Below are positions 52,506 through 62,108 of a stretch of DNA of 64,000 bases, piece by piece. Source of the stretch: Planococcus kocurii (GTDB taxonomy: Bacteria; Bacillota; Bacilli; Bacillales_A; Planococcaceae); NCBI RefSeq assembly GCF_001465835.2, contig NZ_CP013661.2:930001-994000 (forward strand), written 5' to 3'. The notes beneath the pieces are model-generated. The model saw only the letters and a program-made list of their open reading frames with translations. It searched no databases and had not been told where the DNA came from. How positions within the stretch are numbered: the first letter of the stretch is position 1; each line of letters begins with the position of its first letter. A program made the position numbers and the translations under genes.

Positions 52506-55500
52506 TCACCCCTTGCTGCTTTCTAAGGTCTTTAAGCCATCTGTCTTTTTCACGACTGCTAATACATGCTTGTACATTTTTTTGGTTTCTGTTTGCTTGG
52601 CCCGTTCTGTAAACATCTGAGAACTACCGACAAGTACCAGTAATTCTTTGGCACGTGACAATGCGACGTTCAATCGCCGGTAGTCTTTCGCAAAGCCAAT
52701 ATCGCCATGCTTGTTTTGGTTGTTGCGCACCATACTTAGTACGATGATGTCTCTTTCACTTCCTTGGAAACGGTCGACTGTGCCTGTTCGAACCGTTAAA
52801 TGTGGCAACTGTAGCTCTTGGTCAATCATTCGCTGAAGTCGTTTTACTTGTTCCCCGTAAAAACTGATGACGCCAATACTTTTTTGTTGGTCTAGAGCGA
52901 TTCGTCCAGCTTGTTTCGCTTCACCAGCTGCTTTATTCAATTCTACCAATAACGAACGGATTTCCTGAATTTCCGCTGCGTTGTACAAGCTCTTGCCCCC
53001 GTTCATGCGTTCTTCAAAATACGCCGATTCGTTTGGCAAATCGAGCCACATCAGATGATTGCTACGCTTCACGGTGGTTGATTCGAGTAAATGGTCACGC
53101 TCTTTGTCAGAATCCTCAATGCCACATTGCAGCTGGTCGTTTTCTAACCGGTAAAACGGCGAAATGGTTTCCATAATATCTTCGTGCATTCGGTACTGAA
53201 TGGCCAACATCGTTTTATTGGCTGCTGGTAGATTTTTATACAATCGTTCAAACAACGATTCCTCAAGTAACTTCTCAAGCTCTTTCTTTTCTTCAAAACC
53301 GTTGTCTTCATCAATCATTTCTTGAAGCGTTTCCTCTAATGTGTCATTGCCAAGAAGTGGTGGCAATTGATGATGGTCACCGACTAAAATAATCTTTTGG
53401 CCTTTAAGCATGGGCAGTAATAATTCGGGCGGCGTGGCTTTGGATACTTCATCAATGATGACGACATCAAACTCGGGATAGTTGTCGATAAAATCTTTGC
53501 GTGCCGAAGCAACACAAGTCGTACCAATAACGTTGGCATGCTTAATATACATTTTTCGGATTTCGTCCAAATCGTGCTCGCTCGCTCCTACTAGTAAATC
53601 CAGCCATTTTTTCTGTACCGATTGAAGCAGCGGTAAATTTTTCATTTCTTGCTTGAGCGATTCTTTTGTAAAGGACAAACTAGCTAGTTCTTTTGCCGTT
53701 CTTTCATAATCCTGTTCTGGATTTAAAGCTAGTACTTCACTCAAAGAATTCAACTCTTGTTCGTAGCTGGTGGCAACTGTTTTTAGTTGTTGGATTTCGA
53801 CATCTACTTTGCCAATCTGGGCTTCTTTTTCTGCTAGTAAAGTTAGCTGTTGCGTGCGCTTAGCTTTATCGTTCTCAATTCTTTGTTGCACTTGTTCCAC
53901 TAAAGCTTGTTCTTTTTGCAACTCCACAAGTTCTGTTTTGTGTTGACGAATCGCGGCTTCTACATCAGCTGGCAAGTCCGCTGAGTTGGGCATTTGGCGG
54001 TAACGTTGTTCAAGCGGCGCTAGATCTTCTTCTAGCTTTTCTTGTTTTTCTAACCATTTTTCGTCCCACACACGATATTGTTCTTGCTGTTTTTTTAGTT
54101 CTTCGCATAACGCCTTTTTCAAGTCATCGAAAGCTCGCTTAGATTCAGCTGCATAGACGTCGACCGGTTTAAACTTTGCGCCTCTTCTCCACAAATTATG
54201 TTGCCGTCTGTACAACCCAATTAACGCTTTTTGTAAAATGGTCGGATCGTTGCGTTGTGTACTTTTCAAAACTGCTCTCAGCTTCTCTAAATACTCATCA
54301 ATTTCAGCTGAACTATACGTTTCTGTTTTCAACAATGCTTGCTTTTTTAACTTATCTACAGAAATATCAACAGAAGTCAGTAGGTTTTCAATATACGTAA
54401 TGGCGTTAGATACCAGCACGTTGTATTCGTTAAGCTTAGTCCAATCTGCCATATTTTCACGGTTGGCTTCTAGCCGATTCACTAAATAAGTAATAGCAGA
54501 TGTTTCTTCAATTCGTTGAACTTTCATTACCTGAAGCAAGTCATCCATTTTTTTAATGCTATCCATATTCTCAACAGCTATTGCCTTTTGTTCAATAATC
54601 TCTGCCATTTGATCACGCTTTTCGGTAATCACTGCAATTTCTTGTCTTTTCACGACTAAGTCTTGTTCCAGTCTTTTCAAACCGAGTGCACGTTCAAGCA
54701 ACTGTATAGTTTGTTGAATATGCTGTTCTTGCTGAAGTCTTTTGTCGCTGTCATGATGATCAGTAAATGCTGTGTCTCGGTGAATAGATGCATTAATTTT
54801 CTCGACAACTTGCGTTATCTCCTGGCTTTCAGAGGTCGTCTTGTCTTTTTGAAGTTCGAGAGCGTCTACCTTTTTTTGTTCACTATCAAGCAGTTGCTGA
54901 ATTTTTTGTTGTTTAACTTGCGCTGCCTTTTTCTCTTCGACGGCTGTTGCCAAACTTTTATATAGCGGCTGCAACTTCTCAGTAGCTTGTTGGTTACTCG
55001 TTAGTTCACTTTCCAACTGCGGTTTACGTTTTTCACGCATCTCGTATTGAGCCGTAATTTCTTTTAAGGTATGGTCTTTCCAATACTGACCGACATTTTC
55101 CTCAATAAATTTCTTGCCTTCTTCTTCGATGCTTTCCGTTCGTCCGACACGTAAAATCCGAATATCTTTGTTGGCAAGTAGCCTTCCAAGTGCGTTATCA
55201 ACAGCTAAATTCGACTGCGAAGCGACAAGTGTTCGCAGCCCCTTTTTAGCATTTTGTAAGCAAATTTCCGAAATAACTGTAGTTTTCCCGGTACCCGGCG
55301 GACCTTGAATAACGTATAAGTCTTTCGCCGCCATTGCTCCCGACACCGCTCGTTGTTGGAACTCATTGAGTCGGTTATGGAAAGTTAAACGCTCTAAAGG
55401 TTGAAGTGGTTGGACTGGAGGCTTTTCTTCAAACAAGATTCGGTCTAGATTTGGATTTACCGCGAGACCTTTTTCAAGATTCGCAAATCCTTGCCGCAAC

Positions 55501-56276
55501 CTTCTGATTTGGCTCAAGGCTGCGAAATTGCTGAAAACCACTTCTTTCTTATCGAGTGTTAACCCTTTTTCCCGTAGTTGCTTGACGATATAGTTTTGCA
55601 ATTCTACTTCCACTGTTCGATTTGCCGCTTTAATAACCGTTCCAACATCCCCTGTAATTCCAGTGAGGCGCACTGTCAGGTTTTTCACCTGTTTCCATTG
55701 CGTCTCTTTTAACTGACACCCTTTTAACGTAATACGGCTAAAATCATGGCTAAATGACAAGTTAGAAAAAGAAGTCTTCATGTCTGGTATGTCCATGCCA
55801 CGCTCTTGAATCTTCAAATAGCCTTCCCAACTACCAATCCGTTTTTTAACATAATCTGAACTTTCTTTGGCTGGCGTCAACCGTTTGATCATATTGATCA
55901 AAGGCACCGACGCTGGTTCACGTGTTTTTTCAAACGTCAAGTTTGCCTCTCGTTGCCAATTAGTTCCGAGCGCGTGGTAGGATTTCCGTTGCGTCAAGTT
56001 AGTGATGAGCAACTGATGATTGGTAAAGACCCCGTGCAAAACAATCGAGGCTTCTGCTTCTTTGCCAGTCAATCGTGCGTTCTCCGACCTGTCCAAAATC
56101 AACGCAACCGAAAGCTCGCCATCCGCATTGGAAGGATAACGCTCGATAAACACCTTAAAGGCTTTGTCCACAACAAAAAATGAGCGTTCGCTGATACCGA
56201 ACACGCCCATTTTTTCCGCTGCCGTCTTAGTTAGTCGTACCGAAGTTTTATATGTTGCTGTCTGTGCATTCGTCAT
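52506..56276 (-). CDS. Large SF1 (UPF1/SMUBP2-like) helicase with coiled-coil insertion
   Basis: Protein of 1256 residues. An N-terminal region of about 300 residues of unknown fold is followed by an SF1B helicase core: Q-motif FQQRAV, Walker A GPPGTGKT (325-332), motif II VIIDEVSK, GDHHQLPPLLG (motif III), and near the C-terminus VDRFQGSERDIIVLS and RRLNVALSRAK (motifs V and VI). Between Walker A and motif II lies a coiled coil of roughly 500 residues, far longer than in ordinary DNA2/NAM7 proteins. The ATG with AGGTGA upstream is used; the frame is open 22 codons further. Target (DNA or RNA) unknown. A winged-helix gene follows directly. Confidence 0.82.
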   Translation of the reverse strand: MTNAQTATYKTSVRLTKTAAEKMGVFGISERSFFVVDKAFKVFIERYPSNADGELSVALILDRSENARLTGKEAEASIVLHGVFTNHQLLITNLTQRKSYHALGTNWQREANLTFEKTREPASVPLINMIKRLTPAKESSDYVKKRIGSWEGYLKIQERGMDIPDMKTSFSNLSFSHDFSRITLKGCQLKETQWKQVKNLTVRLTGITGDVGTVIKAANRTVEVELQNYIVKQLREKGLTLDKKEVVFSNFAALSQIRRLRQGFANLEKGLAVNPNLDRILFEEKPPVQPLQPLERLTFHNRLNEFQQRAVSGAMAAKDLYVIQGPPGTGKTTVISEICLQNAKKGLRTLVASQSNLAVDNALGRLLANKDIRILRVGRTESIEEEGKKFIEENVGQYWKDHTLKEITAQYEMREKRKPQLESELTSNQQATEKLQPLYKSLATAVEEKKAAQVKQQKIQQLLDSEQKKVDALELQKDKTTSESQEITQVVEKINASIHRDTAFTDHHDSDKRLQQEQHIQQTIQLLERALGLKRLEQDLVVKRQEIAVITEKRDQMAEIIEQKAIAVENMDSIKKMDDLLQVMKVQRIEETSAITYLVNRLEANRENMADWTKLNEYNVLVSNAITYIENLLTSVDISVDKLKKQALLKTETYSSAEIDEYLEKLRAVLKSTQRNDPTILQKALIGLYRRQHNLWRRGAKFKPVDVYAAESKRAFDDLKKALCEELKKQQEQYRVWDEKWLEKQEKLEEDLAPLEQRYRQMPNSADLPADVEAAIRQHKTELVELQKEQALVEQVQQRIENDKAKRTQQLTLLAEKEAQIGKVDVEIQQLKTVATSYEQELNSLSEVLALNPEQDYERTAKELASLSFTKESLKQEMKNLPLLQSVQKKWLDLLVGASEHDLDEIRKMYIKHANVIGTTCVASARKDFIDNYPEFDVVIIDEVSKATPPELLLPMLKGQKIILVGDHHQLPPLLGNDTLEETLQEMIDEDNGFEEKKELEKLLEESLFERLYKNLPAANKTMLAIQYRMHEDIMETISPFYRLENDQLQCGIEDSDKERDHLLESTTVKRSNHLMWLDLPNESAYFEERMNGGKSLYNAAEIQEIRSLLVELNKAAGEAKQAGRIALDQQKSIGVISFYGEQVKRLQRMIDQELQLPHLTVRTGTVDRFQGSERDIIVLSMVRNNQNKHGDIGFAKDYRRLNVALSRAKELLVLVGSSQMFTERAKQTETKKMYKHVLAVVKKTDGLKTLESSKG

Positions 56277-56643
56277 GTAATCACCTGTTCTTTGGAGCTG
56301 ACTAAATTTCAAATCGACGTATTTCGCCTGATCTGTTTTCATCTAATCATATCATCTATTGGAGCTTATGCGTTTTTTTAGTTGTGAATTTTACTAGACG
56401 CCTGAGATTTATTAACGAACAAACGGATAATTTTTAATTACTCTCAGCTTAGCTTTAAATGACATCCGGTTATGTTTAGTAGAAGAAATAGCATATTTGA
56501 AGATCCAGCAATCAAGAAGAAACAGATACTCTTCCGTGTAAATTTTAATTTACGTACACTCTTTCAAACACAAATGCCCCCTTCAAAAATGAAGGGGGCA
56601 TTTAATCGTTTTATTTATTTTCTTACTCACATGGACGGATCAA
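56277..56643. other. Intergenic region upstream of the helicase gene
   Basis: About 370 bases. It holds the terminator of the PepSY gene and AT-rich sequence before the helicase start. No small gene or clear promoter pair is visible. Confidence 0.45.
56573..56604. terminator. Intrinsic terminator of the PepSY gene
   Basis: AAATGCCCCCTTCA and TGAAGGGGGCATTT arms around a four-base loop. It lies about 40 bases after the PepSY stop; T-runs are modest on both strands. Confidence 0.75.
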
Positions 56644-57207
56644 TTAAATCGTACCGTTATACACCAATCCACCATTGTTCACATCAATAATTTTAAGGTG
56701 CTGATCGTATTTCACAAAAATGGTTTTGTATTGTTTTTTTCCATCTTCGCTCACTAAGAACATAATCCGATTTCCTTGATTGTCAGTAGATAAGTGGAAA
56801 GTTAGTCCATCTGTGTTCACTTGATCAACAATCATGCCGTACTCCTCAAAAGAAGCTACATCAGCTGGCTCATTTGGATAATGACCATTATCTGAAGGAT
56901 TGCCTTCCTCTTCTTCTTGCTCCACATTACCTGCATGTTGATCTAAGATTTCACCTTTTACTGCATCAACGTTAAATTCATACTCACTCGTATTGCTTGT
57001 GATTTCAATTTCATAATAATTGCCATCTTCTTCAAAAGAAAGTTCGACTTCTTGAACAGTTCCTTCTGCATGATCAAATGCAATTTCAAGTGCTCTTTCT
57101 GCAGTAATTCCAGATTGCCCTACCGAATTACTGTCATTGGACGCTGCAAAAGCTGCTACTCCACCAAGACTCCCTACAACCACCGTACCTACTACTGTTC
57201 CAATCAT
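56644..57207 (-). CDS. Exported PepSY-domain protein (start region probably frameshifted)
   Basis: Secreted or membrane-anchored protein of at least 187 residues. A hydrophobic signal segment ends at GVAAFAA. A PepSY domain follows (about 34-92; ITAERALEIAFDHAEGTVQEVEL, EIEI, DAVKGEIL), then an acidic Glu-rich linker and a C-terminal beta-rich region. PepSY domains regulate proteases or bind the cell wall. The ATG in frame has no ribosome site at proper distance. A GAGGAGG site stands seven bases before a TTG whose frame (TTG AAA AAA AAG TTA TGA) stops at once; with nine As instead of eight it would read MKKKVMIGTVV and give a perfect signal peptide. I think the tract is one base short. Confidence 0.75.
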   Translation of the reverse strand: MIGTVVGTVVVGSLGGVAAFAASNDSNSVGQSGITAERALEIAFDHAEGTVQEVELSFEEDGNYYEIEITSNTSEYEFNVDAVKGEILDQHAGNVEQEEEEGNPSDNGHYPNEPADVASFEEYGMIVDQVNTDGLTFHLSTDNQGNRIMFLVSEDGKKQYKTIFVKYDQHLKIIDVNNGGLVYNGTI

Positions 57208-57362
57208 AACTTTTTTTTCAAAATTATTCCTCCTCTACTTGTTTTACACATTAAGCATAATCTTTGAAAATGAGCTGAGAATGAGAAGAACATTAAAATT
57301 TGATGAGAACTATCTATATGTTTACATAAAGTATTTATTAAGTTCCACTAATCTTTTCATAA

Positions 57363-57397
57363 TAAAAACCCTTACACCAAATCTGCTAGCGTAAGGA
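57363..57397 (-). terminator. Intrinsic terminator of the M20 gene
   Basis: CCTTAC and GTAAGG arms with a T-rich tail (GTTTTTATT) on the minus strand, a few bases after the M20 stop codon. The stem is short. Confidence 0.6.
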
Positions 57398-57404
57398 TTT
57401 CTCT

Positions 57405-58622
57405 TTATAAAAGTACCGAATTTTTTTTCAAGTCCTTCTTTATTTCTCCATCTGACAAATAATTCAATGCCCCACCAATAAAAATTTTACCGATATGTTG
57501 AATGGACAGTTCATCCACATCAAACTTAGGATGATGGTGAGGATAAACGGCATTTAGTTGAGGATTTCCTCCACCAACCATAAAGTAGGTGCCAGGCACT
57601 ACTTGTTGATAGAAAGCGAAATCTTCACTGCCTGTCATTTTTTCTGCATCACTAACATTCTCAGTGCCTAATACCCATTTTGCAACTTCGCGAATGCGAT
57701 CTGTTTCGGTCGCATCATTGAATATCGATGGACAGTCTCGAATGTAGTTGAACTTCACAGTTGCTCCCGCTGCTTCACAAGTAGATGCTGTTACTTGTTG
57801 CATAGCATTTTCAATCACGTCACGCGTCTCTTCGTCAAATGTTCGAACTGTCCCTTTTAACGAAGCTGTATCTGGAATGATATTCGTTACACTCCCACTA
57901 TGAATAGCTCCTACTGTTAATGCAGCTTGACGCATTGGACTCACACGGCGGCTAATGATTTGCTGGTAGTTCACGACTAATTGACAAGCTGTAACAAGCG
58001 CATCAACCGTCATATGTGGTGATGCACCATGTCCGCCAACACCTTGGACTTCCACGTAAAAATCATCTTGTGCTGAAGACGCATAACCTTCAATCACTTG
58101 CGCGGTACCCACTGGTTCGTGTGACATAACATGAGCGCCATAAACCACATCTACTCCGTCAAGACAGCCATCTTCTATCATAAATTGTGCACCACCAGGA
58201 GTTGTTTCTTCAGCAAATTGATGCAAAAACACAATAGTCCCTGGTATCTCTTCTTTGATTTCACTTAACACTTTCGCTACTCCAAGCAGCGTCGTCGTGT
58301 GTAGATCATGTCCACACGCGTGCATAGCTCCAGCTACTTGTGATTTGTATTCGACTTGTTTTTCGTCTTGAATTGGCAATGCATCAAAGTCTGCACGAAG
58401 AGCAATTGTTTTTCCCGGTTTCCCACCTTTAAGATACCCGACAACACCCCGTCCACCTACGCCTGTTCGTACATCAAGCCCAAGTTCGATTAAATATGCC
58501 GCTATTTTTTTCGGAGTCTCTACTTCTTCGTTTGATATTTCAGGATTCCTATGCAGTTCTCGTCGAATTTCAACTAACTCTGGATAAAGCTCTTCGTAAC
58601 GCGCAAACAATTTATCAAGCAA
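57405..58622 (-). CDS. M20-family amidohydrolase (N-acyl-amino-acid hydrolase type)
   Basis: Metallo-amidohydrolase of 405 residues, related to hippurate hydrolase and N-acyl-L-amino-acid amidohydrolase. Metal-site segments are AMHACGHDLHTT (with Cys and His ligands, as in the aminoacylase-1/HipO branch), HQFAEETTPGGA with the catalytic Glu pair, GAHVMSHEP and, near the C-terminus, MTGSEDFAFY and HHPKFDVDE. The dimerisation lid lies in the middle. It is 33 bases after a YfcC-type permease gene, so it probably hydrolyses an N-acyl amino acid or similar amide brought in by that permease. Confidence 0.9.
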   Translation of the reverse strand: MLDKLFARYEELYPELVEIRRELHRNPEISNEEVETPKKIAAYLIELGLDVRTGVGGRGVVGYLKGGKPGKTIALRADFDALPIQDEKQVEYKSQVAGAMHACGHDLHTTTLLGVAKVLSEIKEEIPGTIVFLHQFAEETTPGGAQFMIEDGCLDGVDVVYGAHVMSHEPVGTAQVIEGYASSAQDDFYVEVQGVGGHGASPHMTVDALVTACQLVVNYQQIISRRVSPMRQAALTVGAIHSGSVTNIIPDTASLKGTVRTFDEETRDVIENAMQQVTASTCEAAGATVKFNYIRDCPSIFNDATETDRIREVAKWVLGTENVSDAEKMTGSEDFAFYQQVVPGTYFMVGGGNPQLNAVYPHHHPKFDVDELSIQHIGKIFIGGALNYLSDGEIKKDLKKNSVLL

Positions 58623-58655
58623 CAGATTGTCCTCCTTCTAATTTTAACTCTTCTA

Positions 58656-60071
58656 TTACACCGGCCAGATAAAGAAATGAGCTACAGTTACGAAAATCAG
58701 GCTCAATACTGCTTGTACTAAGATTAAAGGCCATACCCATTTAAACCATTTAAGAATTGGTATTCCTGCCATAGCAAGCGCTGCAAACAACAAGCCGTTC
58801 GTTGGAGAAAACATATTCGTAATGCCATCCCCCATTTGGAAAGCTAAGACCGCAGTTTGACGACTAACGCCAATCAAATCTGAGAGAGGTACCATAATCG
58901 GCATACTAAGCGCCGCTTGGCCACTGCCTGAAGCTACTGCAATATTCAACAGCGCTTGTGTAATAAACATTGCCCCAGCACTCAAACTCGCTGGAATAGT
59001 AGAGATCAAGCTTGAAATACTATAGAGAATTGTATCAATGATGAAACTTTCTTGAAGAATGACAACGGCAGCATAAGCGAGACCCACAATTAAGGCCCCA
59101 GTTGCCATTTCTTCGCAGCCTTTGACAAATGACTTGGTGATTTTGTTGAAGCCCATTCCATAAACAAGACCCATCACTAACGCCATAATAATAAAGAGCG
59201 CGGAAATTTCACCAATATACCAGCCAAATTGAATAACGGAATACGCTAAAACCACAAGTGTCAGACCCAGTACGCTAAGAACTGCAACTTGTCTTTTAGT
59301 GATTTTCTCCATCCCCATCATGTTCCGGTCAATTTCACGCGCTTGGTCTACTTCGTAAACAATACTTTTGGTTGGATCTTTTTTCACTTTATTTGCATAC
59401 AACATGACAAAAATGATCGCTGCAGCCATATAGACGAGCCAAAAACCGACACGTGGTAACATGCCAGAAAATAGTGGTAGTTCAGCTAATCCTTGAGCAA
59501 CTCCAACAGTGAAGGGGTTCATAAATGCAGCGGTAAATCCAGCCGATACACCAATCAACACCATAGCAAGTCCGACCATTGAGTCATAGCCTAAAATCAT
59601 AGCAAGTGGCACCATAATCATGACAAATGGAAATGCTTCTTCGAACATTCCAATTGTTGCACCACCTATGCCGAAGAAAATCATTACAATTGGAATCATG
59701 ATCATTTCTTTTCCTTTTGTCTTCGCAGACAAACTGGCAAACGCACCTTCGATTGCTTTTGTGTCACGGAACACATGGAATGCCCCACCTACAATAAAGA
59801 TAAAGAAAATAATCGGTGCACTTTGCACCATTCCTTTATGAATGGCTTGAAACACAGTTAAAAATCCTGCTGGGTTTGAATCGATTTGTGCATACGATCC
59901 GTCAACAACGATCGTTTGCCCAGCATCGTTTGTTAATCGTTCATATTCACCTGCTGGAACAAAATAAGTCAAAATAGCCATAAACAAAATAACAATGAAT
60001 AAAATATTAAACGGGTGAATTGCCTCTTTTTTCTTTTTCTCTTTCGTTGTTGCGTCAGTAACGATCGTCAT
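58656..60071 (-). CDS. YfcC-family permease
   Basis: Polytopic membrane protein of 471 residues with about 12 helices, from the YfcC group of the IT/DcuC-related superfamily. FNILFIVILFMAILTYFVPAGEYER at the N-terminus is the family signature; ASGSGQAALSMPIMVPLSDLIG and GDGITNMFSPTNG near the C-terminus are re-entrant substrate loops. Members are predicted to carry amino acids, peptides or C4-dicarboxylates. Paired with an M20 hydrolase gene. ATG with AAAGGAG upstream. It is the first gene of the pair, 170 bases downstream of the regulator gene. Confidence 0.88.
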   Translation of the reverse strand: MTIVTDATTKEKKKKEAIHPFNILFIVILFMAILTYFVPAGEYERLTNDAGQTIVVDGSYAQIDSNPAGFLTVFQAIHKGMVQSAPIIFFIFIVGGAFHVFRDTKAIEGAFASLSAKTKGKEMIMIPIVMIFFGIGGATIGMFEEAFPFVMIMVPLAMILGYDSMVGLAMVLIGVSAGFTAAFMNPFTVGVAQGLAELPLFSGMLPRVGFWLVYMAAAIIFVMLYANKVKKDPTKSIVYEVDQAREIDRNMMGMEKITKRQVAVLSVLGLTLVVLAYSVIQFGWYIGEISALFIIMALVMGLVYGMGFNKITKSFVKGCEEMATGALIVGLAYAAVVILQESFIIDTILYSISSLISTIPASLSAGAMFITQALLNIAVASGSGQAALSMPIMVPLSDLIGVSRQTAVLAFQMGDGITNMFSPTNGLLFAALAMAGIPILKWFKWVWPLILVQAVLSLIFVTVAHFFIWPV

Positions 60072-60239
60072 TTTATTAGCTCCTTTTTTAGGGATTACAG
60101 ATCACTACACTTCATCAATCACTACACTTTCCTCTCTGTCGTTATATAGTCGTTAAATGTTTTTACTAGATTACTATAGAAAGAAAAGTCAGTCAATAGA
60201 ATTCAGATATGTTGCATACCTAAATGAAAAACAAATAAG

Positions 60240-61547
60240 TTAGTTTAGATTCATTCGATACACTGAACGTGGACGTCCTTTGCTATAAGGCTGTTCTTCT
60301 CCAATTTGCAGAGCATAACCTTCTTCAGTTATTTTTTTCATTAGTCGCTCCGCACTGCGTCGACCAATTTCAAGATATTCTGAAAGTTGGACTGTCGTAA
60401 ATCCCTCGTCATGACGCAATTTCGCAAACTCTTGGAGCTTTGTCACTGTAGCTACACTTAAATGCGTTTTACCTGCTACCTTCAACGTCTCCGTATCTTC
60501 AGTTTTGACTTGAAACGTTTTTACTAATTCATTAAGTGGTCCAATAATTTTCTTTTCAGCAGTCATAAAGAAAACACCGTGTTCCAAACTTTTTCGACGA
60601 GCATAAAACAATGCAGTCTGCGCATTTTCTTCAGCTTCTTTCGCGGTCATACCTGCGCCACAACCGATATGAATAACCAACTGTTGGACCTCACTAAAAT
60701 GGTTCAACAATTTCTGTAATCTTTCACTATACAAGAAAAGTTCCATGCTTCCGATAGTCCCATAAACTATAAATTGTCCCGGTGATTTTTTTTGAATAGG
60801 AGACTCCAAATTTCGTGCCAAATACGTTAACATTTGCTCTGCCAAGACTGCTTGTTCTCCTTCAGTAGTGAGTTCTGCACCAGATAAGGTAACAGAAATA
60901 ATACCTACTGAGAATTCCATGTTTTTACTAATGGATAATTTCCCACACATGATTGCTTGCTGAAAGGTATCAATAATGGCTTTCCCTGGTACGATGATTG
61001 CCGTGGACGGAATACCCATTTTCTGGAGCCTGTCTCTCACGTAATCGATGTTTGTTACCGCATAAGTTGTTTTTCCACTCTCCCATAAATTTTGATGAAA
61101 TTCGAGAACTGCATTGGGATCGATAGTTACTTGGTTTTCAGTTATTGTTTCTTTTGAATCTAAGACATGCCAATCCGACACATCCATATTCATTTCCTCT
61201 GCTACTTGATGTAAATGATGCTCATTATGGATATCTATTGATAATCCTTTTAGTCCTTCTTTTCGATTGAGCAACAAGTACAGTAAAGTGTGCGTTAATG
61301 TATATTCATCTGATGGAATAAATACCGAGGGTAAGTTTCGAGCTTTAGTACATGCTTTTGACAGAAAGTAAGGAAGCGGACCAGCGAACATAATGACGTC
61401 ACATTCACGAATTTTCTTAACAATTGCTAGACTTTCCAAAGGATTGTCGTATGTATAATAAGTAACTCGACTAGTCGGAACTTCATTCTCAAATTTCTTA
61501 ATCTCTTCAGCAAATTTTTTTGAACTTACGACTGCAATCCGGATCAT
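60240..61547 (-). CDS. Three-part regulator: PrpR-like, GGDEF-like and winged-helix domains
   Basis: Putative transcription regulator of 435 residues. Its N-terminal part (about 1-180) resembles the sensor half of periplasmic-binding/PrpR_N-like proteins (IRECDVIMFAGPLPYFL). The middle has HIGCGAGMTAKEAEENAQTALFYARR, similar to a degenerate GGDEF or GTP-cyclohydrolase-III-like strand-helix unit. The C-terminus is a winged helix (TVQLSEYLEIGRRSAERLMKKITEEGYAL). No cyclase signature is intact. The ATG follows AAAGGAGGGTGTTTA; an upstream in-frame ATG at 61574 lacks a site. It lies upstream of yfcC-M20 on the same strand and probably controls them in response to a ligand or nucleotide. Confidence 0.68.
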   Translation of the reverse strand: MIRIAVVSSKKFAEEIKKFENEVPTSRVTYYTYDNPLESLAIVKKIRECDVIMFAGPLPYFLSKACTKARNLPSVFIPSDEYTLTHTLLYLLLNRKEGLKGLSIDIHNEHHLHQVAEEMNMDVSDWHVLDSKETITENQVTIDPNAVLEFHQNLWESGKTTYAVTNIDYVRDRLQKMGIPSTAIIVPGKAIIDTFQQAIMCGKLSISKNMEFSVGIISVTLSGAELTTEGEQAVLAEQMLTYLARNLESPIQKKSPGQFIVYGTIGSMELFLYSERLQKLLNHFSEVQQLVIHIGCGAGMTAKEAEENAQTALFYARRKSLEHGVFFMTAEKKIIGPLNELVKTFQVKTEDTETLKVAGKTHLSVATVTKLQEFAKLRHDEGFTTVQLSEYLEIGRRSAERLMKKITEEGYALQIGEEQPYSKGRPRSVYRMNLN

Positions 61548-61771
61548 TAAACACCCTCCTTTCTTTAGGAGCAACTATTTTATAAAATGGTAAAGACATA
61601 TCTTGTCATTTATTTTAACAATCATGTATTCAATTTTTTAGAAAAAGAATTTTCCAATGCTGAAATGTATGTATTATATCACTAGCGCTCGATTAAAATA
61701 GTTGGGAATCACTACTTTTACTCGATTCGGAATGAAACCTACATTTGATATTCACGTCATCATTATTTAAT

Positions 61772-61816
61772 AAAAAACTACCCCTTAGGAGATAAATCCC
61801 TTCGGAGTAGCTATTT
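61772..61816 (-). terminator. Intrinsic terminator of the YkvI-like remnant
   Basis: CTACTCCGAAGGGA and TCCTAAGGGGTAG arms, followed on the minus strand by six Ts, lie about 55 bases after the stop of the truncated gene. It shows that the original 3' end is still in place. Confidence 0.75.
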
Positions 61817-61868
61817 ACATTGCACAAATTTTACAGACTAGTAAACCTTAAATCTATCGTAAATATTC

Positions 61869-62108
61869 TTAATAACTCAGCACTTTGCGTTCAGCTGCTA
61901 CTTTTTTCGAACGGAACCAAGCTACAACAAGCGCAGGGATCAAGACAAATCCTAAATAACCCATAACCGGATAAACTGTGCTGACCAAAGTGACGAAGCC
62001 AACAAAACTCGAGGCAAATGCTACAACACCGAAAATGCCAACAGATACTTTAAATTTTGCTGTATCTGGTTTTACGAATCGCGCTGTAAAGGAAATCTCT
62101 TGTCTATC
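61869..62108 (-). pseudogene. 3' remnant of a YkvI-like membrane protein gene
   Basis: An open frame of about 79 codons without a start codon encodes two membrane helices (GIFGVVAFASSFVGFVTLV and VMGYLGFVLIPALVVAWF) followed by a basic tail RSKKVAAERKVLSY. It matches the end of YkvI-type proteins of the amino-acid/spore-germination transporter superfamily, which are about 340 residues long. The 5' two thirds are gone; upstream the frame hits TAG exactly where the endonuclease gene ends. A terminator remains downstream. Deletion with replacement by the endonuclease gene is the simplest explanation. Confidence 0.7.

Noticed and set aside
57583-57602. Second GGTGCCAGGCAC-like palindrome
   Set aside because: It lies within the M20 coding sequence and encodes the conserved VPGT segment; coding constraint explains it.
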